Assembly: GCA_035048495.1 (NCBI GenBank)
Contig: CM068546.1
Span: forward strand, 32,134,674-32,198,673
Direction: 5' to 3'
Source: Euptelea pleiosperma
Lineage: Eukaryota; Streptophyta; Magnoliopsida; Ranunculales; Eupteleaceae
Length of the DNA: 64,000 bases
The position numbers and the translations under genes are program-made. The notes beneath the pieces are model-generated. The model saw only the letters and a program-made list of their open reading frames with translations, had not been told where the DNA came from and did not search any database. Numbering within the stretch: the stretch's first letter is position 1; each line of letters opens with the position of its first letter. Below are positions 58,128-64,000 of the stretch, piece by piece.

Positions 58128-59880
58128 GTTAGTACTCTACACATTTCTTGTCAGCAATTTCAATGAAGGAATTTCTTTGTTTTATAAGTTATTGTGAACT
58201 TGTATATTAATGATCAAGGGGAACCACTGTACAGAGATAACAAAAGGTGAGAAAGAGTTTCACAGAACAAAACAAAATAAAAACCAGCAAGATAAGCTGG
58301 AACGAAATAGTATATCTTCCAATCTAAATACAGAATCTTCAAAGCACTGAACGGAACAAAACAAAATAAAACCCAGCTAGATTAGCCGGAACGAAAAAGT
58401 ATATCTTCCCATCTAAATACAGAATCTACAAAGCACTGCCCTGTGAATTATTTGAGGATAGAAGACAAAAAAAAATAGAGCAGCTTTAACCTTCACAACT
58501 ATTGAACTTAGTTCCTCCACCTTATCTTTGAAATGGCTGTTGTGCCTTTTTTAGATGTCCCACCAAATAGCAAAGGGGGGCATTTTTCCAAAGGATGCAG
58601 CCTTGAGTCGGGAGAGCTTTAATATACCACCCTAAAATACGATCCTTAATGTTACTTGAGCATACCCAAGGAATTCATTGAATAAGTAAATGGTCCACCA
58701 ACTCTCCACTCGATATGCAAAGGAAGCACATGTTGGGAAAAGTTTGGCTTCTCCTGATGAGGTGATCCACTGTAAGGATTTTATTATGTACTGCAGTCCA
58801 TACAAAGAATATACATTGCAGTCCATACAAAGAAGGCCACCTTGGACAGGATGCTAAGGTACTACACCTGCAAGGCCAGATAAGAAATAGAAGCTGATGC
58901 TGTAATAGACGAAAAGAAGACCTCATTGTGAACACCCATTTAGGAGTCTTACTTCTTTATCCTTCTGTCAAGCTCTTGGATGACTATTGCCTCTTTCCCA
59001 AGAGTCTCCACATCATAAGTTTTTCCAAGATCTAACCCTCCTATTCAACCTTGAACTTAGCACCATTGATAAATTCTTCATACACTTTCGTGATACCTTT
59101 CCACACTCTACAACCGTAGGAGGTGGATACAACATTATTGTCCCAATTGGAATTCCTAGTATTATATTTAATCCCTCCCCAAACCTCCCCAACCACTTCC
59201 CAAGAAGAGCCTTGTTAAAATCTTTGAAATGTCTGAAACCAAGACCCCCCTTTATCTTTGGCTTAGGAACTGAAGGCAACTACACCAAGTGATACTTATA
59301 ACCTTCATGCAACCCCTTTCCAGTTTATGAGCCACAATGGAAGGCATGGAGAATAGAGACAAAATGAATAGGTAAGCTAGATAAGGTATTCTTTATGGGT
59401 GTAACTTTGAAGATCCACTACCTTTCGTGGCATGACCCAGAATAGAAAAATGTAAGATTCACCAAAGCCTCCTCTATGCATCAGGTAGTCAGAAAGTCTG
59501 AATTTACGTGATCGTAATCCTTCTCTCTCTAACTAACGTAAGATACTTGGTCTCCCGTCCTGATCCTCCAATCAATACTCATTAGCAATAAGAATACCAT
59601 CTAGGATTTGTCTTCCTTTCTCAACAAAAGCCTCCTTGGGAGGGGGAGATAACATTGCCCAACACATCTTTCAACCTAGAGGCTAGAACTTTGGAGTTGA
59701 TCTTATATACACTCAAAACCAAGCTGATTGATTTGAAATCTTTAAGAGACTCTACTCCTTTTTTACTAACAAGAGTAACAAAAGTATAGTTCAAGCTCCA
59801 TTCCAAGTGTACTTCTTTGTGGAATTCCTCACTTTCATGAAATCATCGTTGATAAAACCCAACACCATTTGAAGAAGCTA
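58128..59880 (-). mobile_element. LINE relic in ATG18 intron 3, antisense
   Basis: Minus-strand remnants in LINE order: reverse transcriptase near 59806-59621 (VSKKGVESLKDFKSISLV, KVLASRLKDVLGNVISPSQGGF), then 59279-59190 (KPKIKGGLGFRHFKDFNKAL), then the zinc-binding RT domain 58935-58640 (FFVWTAVHNKILTVDHLI, MCFLC). The 3' end near 58180 resembles the other LINE tails. Two 89-bp units (from 58265 and from 58354, GAACAAAACAAAATAAAA) duplicate part of its 3' region. The beginning of the interval is ordinary intron. Confidence 0.75.
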
Positions 59881-60717
59881 GAGAAAACCAACTGGTCCAC
59901 GTGCCCAGTCACCACTCAAATCCTCGATATTTTTTTTATAAGTAGAGGGAATATATTACTAAGTCTTAAAGACATTAAAAAGCCCCACTGTACAGAGTAT
60001 ACAACATGGGAGGATAACGCCTCACAAAAATCAAGTCACTCCCTCCCATAATAATTACATTTACTCTTTTACTATCTCAACCCACTTCAAAAAACAAAAT
60101 AAGGAATGTTCTCCCTTGAAAGCTTTAAAAGTAGTTGACCATTGAGCTAAGACCAACTTAATCTTGTCTATAATCGCCTCGAAAGATTTGTATGTCATAA
60201 AAATTCTAGAGTTATGCTCTTTCGAAATATTCCAGCATATAGCGAACGAGAAAAGCTTCTACATAGTTCTTCCTCTTGTAGAAAAGGCCTAACCAATCAC
60301 TAAGAAGATCCACCACCTTCCGTGGCATGACCCACTTGATGCTAGTCTCAAATGACTTGTTCCACACCGTACTTAAGAATGGGCAATGGATAAGCAAATG
60401 ATGTACTGATTTTGCATAGAAAACACATATTTGGAATGATTTTTCCCTATTAGTGAGATGATCCATCATTAATAATTTATCCAAGGATGCAGTCCATAAG
60501 ACGAAAGCTACTTTGGTAGGGGCGGAGGAGTTCCACACCATCTTGGTTGGACATGATGATTGTCCATTATGCACCAGATTTTTGAAGAAAGATCTAACTG
60601 ATAACACTCCTTTGGTACCCCATATCTAGCATCTTTTATCCTTTGATCCAAGTTGTATTCCTTCTTCTTGTAACATCTTCAAATTTTTAGCAAGATTTTC
60701 AACCTCTCAATCATTAA

Positions 60718-61525
60718 GGCTATGTTTCATAGCGCGTCTTCAACCGAAGACGTACGTCTTGAAAGTCTATGTCTTCAAGGTGCATACCTTTAAAGGTCAA
60801 GATCGACGTTTGGTTCTACACACCAAGCATGCCTCGAAAACGTGCGTCTTAGTTCTTGCGTATTTGATTCAGAAATGGAGATGCACATCTTGGAATTGTG
60901 TGGGCCACACATAATAACAGGAATTTGATAGGGATCCTGTGGGCCCCACATAAGAACGAAGGGTGATAGATCATGTTGGCCCTACCTAATAATGAAGTTG
61001 ATAGATCATGTGGGTGCCACCTATTACGTGAATTGATAGATCATGTGGGCCCCATAAAAAAAGAAGATGATACATTATGTGGGTTCTACATAATAATCGG
61101 GTTAATAGATCCTGTAGGCGCAACATACGAACAAAGGATGATAGATCATGTGGGGCCCACATGTTAACGAGGCCGATAAATCATGTGGGCCCCCACATAA
61201 GAATGGAAGTTGATGGATCATATGTGGGTCCCACATAATATGGGCGTGTTAATAGATCATACATTCATACATGTGTTATATGTCAAGTGGGCCTATACAT
61301 TAGGTGGGCTAAGCCCATTGGTGGTGGAGGGTGAACCTTCAAGGCACACATTGGTGCATCTTCGAAAACTCAAGAGGGGTGATGAACTTTCAAAGGTTTA
61401 CTTTCGCGCGTCTTCAAGGTCCACTGTGTCTTCGAAGGTGCGCGCCTTGGTGTGGCTCAAACACTTGGTATCGATCAAAATCTTCAGCCAAAACGCGCAC
61501 CGAAGACACGCTACCAAACGCACCC
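60718..61525. mobile_element. PIF/Harbinger MITE with internal minisatellite, TAA duplication
   Basis: Left end GGCTATGTTTCATAGCGCG, then TCTTC; right end GAAGACACGCTACCAAACGC, then ACCC. TAA flanks it (60715-60717, 61526-61528). The middle is an array of about nine GATAGATCATGTGGGCCCCA-like units; the right third has repeated GTGTCTTCGAAGG. A truncated relative is at 8930-9190. Confidence 0.78.
60925..61262. repeat. Minisatellite of 33-40 bp units with GGGCCC core
   Basis: Units start near 60928, 60966, 61001, 61036, 61069, 61104, 61139, 61174 and 61212, each with GATAGATCATGTGGGCCCCA or a variant followed by a variable CATAANAA spacer. The array is inside the PIF/Harbinger MITE. Confidence 0.8.
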
Positions 61526-62950
61526 TAAAGTTTCTTCTAAACCTTTCCATACAAATTACCCTCCTTGCATTCAAGATACCCCGTAACAACAGCCCGCTTT
61601 TGGTTGATATTGCTTAAAAGAGATCGGAACACCTGGTGGAGGTGTTGTTCCCCACACCATGTATCATTTCAAAATATGATCTTATCCCCTTTACCCACCT
61701 CATAGTAGATCCCTTTGTGGAATTCCTGAATGATATTACAAATACCCCTCCAATCGGATCCCAGATGGATTTAAACATATGAAGGGCCGAGAGGGATCTC
61801 AACATATGCAGTTGGAAAATAGCCCTCCTTGCAACCTAGAATCCATCAAGCTCTTTGATATTGTCGACATTCCCAAACATCTCGCTCTTAGTGAGATTCA
61901 TTTGAAGGCCATACAATACTTCAAAGCAACTCAAAATTCATCTCAAGTGTAGGATTAGGATCAAAGAGGATAGACAAATCCAAATAATGTCATGAAAAAA
62001 TTGGAGGTGGGATATGACTGGACCAGCTTCCCTACCGAGAAGCTAGTAAGAATGCCAACCAATTTTACCTTGAAATGAGCCTACTAGGAACCTACACTGC
62101 TGTAATAAAAAGGAAAGGGGAAAGTGGATCTCCTCGTTGTAAAACCCCTTCAGTTATAAAAATTACCCATTGGGGACCCATTGATTAAGATAGAGAATGT
62201 AGCTAAAAAAGAACTCTCACCCATTTCCACTTGAAGCCAAATCCCATTCTTCTAAGCATGTCCCAATTAATGTGGTCATAATTATTTTCCATATCAACTT
62301 TGTAGACAATACTAGGAGTGTGTTCTCGTATTCTAACATCCATAGACTCATTAGCTATCAAAACACCATCATTAACAAAGGCGCCTTAAGCATGAGAGAT
62401 ATAAGACCCTATTACTTCCTTCGTTCTTGAGGGGACGACTTTTGCCATGATCATGTATACACTACTTGCCCAACTTATAAGGCGGTAATCTTTTAGCTCC
62501 TCAGCCCCACTCTTCTTCAAAATTAAGCAATGAAAGTATTGTTCAAGTATTTTTTTCAGAAATCCATCATTGAATTCCTTAACCACCCCCATAAGGTCGT
62601 CTTTTATGGTGTGCCAACATCTTTTGAAAAAAGCCAGAGAAAAACCATCCTGCCCTGGAGCTTTATAGCCCCCTAGATTATGAATTGTCGTTATAGTCTC
62701 TTTTTCATCAAAAGGTCTCCAATTAGTCCCTACTAATTATTCTCTAACGGCTCTCCAATCCCCAAACTAGACCCCCTCCCCTTCCTACAGCTACTCCTCT
62801 CACCTGGCATCTCACCAAAGATGATGTTACAAGCAAGGTTAGATACTTCCTTATGTATTCTCGGTTTTTGTATGCTAACATTACTTTCCCTCCCCCTACC
62901 CCACTGTAGGAGATCCAAAGGAAGCTTCACCATGTTCATACTGACCACAC

Positions 62951-64000
62951 CACCCTTTGGATCTTTTGTAGCTTAAGGCAAGTCAGGTTCATCTTTATTT
63001 TTTAAGGTACTGGCTTTCTGTCCCCCCTCCTCAACTCCATTATGGAAATCACCCTGAATATGCCCCTTCAGTATCCATGCTCTTTTCGATGGAAATCACC
63101 CTGACACCTCCAAGAGACTACTAAAGCCCAAATGGACACATCATTGTCTACCTGATCCTACTCAAAAGATGGTTCTGAATCGACTTGGAATTTTTAGGCG
63201 TCTAAGGGACAACTAATCTTTTCTTCCAGACACAAGATGTCATCTTTTCTTCCATTCGCTGAAGTAGCCTGATTTGCTGAAGTGACTGATTTCCTTCCCC
63301 CTTCCTCTTTTATAGCACCAAGTTGCAAGAACAAGATGCAAGACGGGATGTTGTTATGTGATTTTTGGGGGAATAAAGAGGGAAGGTTACTATTCATAGT
63401 ACTATTGATGTCACACTATTCACACAACATTATTCACATAGCACTATTCACAGTTATGTAACTTATGTTCATGGGTTAGGGTTTAGAAATGGATGGGGTA
63501 TGGTTTGGCTTTTTTCAAGTAAGAAATTGACCCAAAAAGAAAATAGAGGTAGAGAAAGAGAAGAGAATAAGAGAAGAGATAGGGATAGAAAGATACATTC
63601 GGCTTCCTCCTGAACGAGCTTGGCGTCACACCAAGTTTCCCTTCACATGAGATTTCTCCAAAGAGATTTTCTATTTCTTCATTCATCATCTTATTATTAA
63701 TATCAAAGGGTACATCACCTTTTATAAGACTTCCCAATTGAACTTTCCTAATTCTAATTTAATTGAAATTAGAAACTCCCAATACAAGTCAACTATTGCA
63801 ATCAGTAATAAAGTCTTAATTGGAAATAAAATCTCTCAGAATCCTAATTCTATTGCAACTCAAAGAACCAATTTCTAAACAACTAGAACTCTATCTAAAA
63901 ATAGTAAAATCATAATTTACTATAAATAGTAATTTCGAAAATTTACTATAAATAATAAAAATGGGATTTACTATAAATAGTAAAAAAACAAGATTTACTA
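62951..64000 (+). other. ATG18 intron 3 continues; LTR-like and palindromic repeats
   Basis: No exon is seen. 63470-63690 resembles 48470-48690 (GAGATTTCTCCAAAGAGATTTT, GAAAGATACATTC) and may be part of a retrotransposon LTR on the minus strand. At 63900-64000 TTTACTATAAATAGTAA and variants repeat several times, each almost self-complementary, up to the window end. Confidence 0.4.

Larger units (their letters stand above)
59928..62950 (-). mobile_element. Second LINE relic in ATG18 intron 3, antisense, split by a MITE
   Basis: The 3' end is a T-run at 59931-59938. On the minus strand, upward in position: zinc-binding RT domain (60607-60212, KMVWNSSAPTKVAFVLWTASL, CVFYAKSVHHLLIHCPFL), a region with RSYFEMIHGVGNNTSTRCSDLF (61690-61617), and reverse transcriptase (62592-62386, FLKKILEQYF, KKSGAEELKDYRLIS, RTKEVIGSYISHA). 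The order fits one LINE interrupted at 60718-61525. Many stops. The 5' part and ORF1 are not recognisable. Confidence 0.75.

Overview
The window is plant nuclear DNA. It has spliced genes with GT-AG introns, homologues of Arabidopsis receptor kinases, sugar carriers and autophagy proteins, and intergenic space packed with LTR retrotransposons, LINEs and miniature inverted-repeat elements (MITEs). I cannot fix the species from sequence alone; the intergenic style would suit a woody angiosperm, but that is a guess. I see no bacterial, organellar or CRISPR-like content.

Genes, left to right. (1) 154-363 (-) is the first exon of an ERD6-like sugar transporter that runs off the left edge. (2) 1956-6104 (-) is a complete 18-exon, 488-residue ERD6-like transporter, a tandem paralogue of the first. 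(3) 15613-17523 (-) is an intronless RKF3-type receptor kinase of 636 residues. (4) 31355-35295 (+) is a nine-exon, 493-residue RBK1/RBK2-type receptor-like cytoplasmic kinase; its last intron appears to use a GC donor. (5) 46050 to beyond the right edge (+) is an ATG18g/h-type autophagy gene. Three of its exons are present, and its first intron is 10.5 kb long. Only the two ERD6-like copies are related to each other; the rest are unrelated housekeeping or signalling genes that happen to be neighbours.

Between the genes (6-15 kb, 17.5-31 kb, 35-46 kb) the DNA is dominated by fold-back elements of about 170-800 bp. Their arms carry G-box-like palindromes (GCCACGTGGC). At least nine copies can be closed with 9-bp target-site duplications, which points to non-autonomous Mutator-like (MULE) elements. 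Three sets of ends (GAGTAAAAC, GGGTCGGGCTC, GAGAATAGATT) are attached to related cores. PIF/Harbinger-like MITEs with TAA/TTA duplications, a hAT MITE with an 8-bp duplication, a tRNA-derived SINE and a decayed LINE are also present. Several are nested.

The ATG18 introns are a trap for larger elements. Intron 1 holds an antisense LINE tail, an antisense Ty3/Gypsy relic with a chromodomain-like tail, a young sense Copia element that has lost most of pol and sits inside the Gypsy reverse transcriptase, and a decayed hAT. Intron 3 holds two more antisense LINE relics, one split by a PIF/Harbinger MITE that carries its own minisatellite. The best candidates for something undescribed are the G-box-bearing fold-back MULE family and the gag-only Copia with almost identical LTRs.
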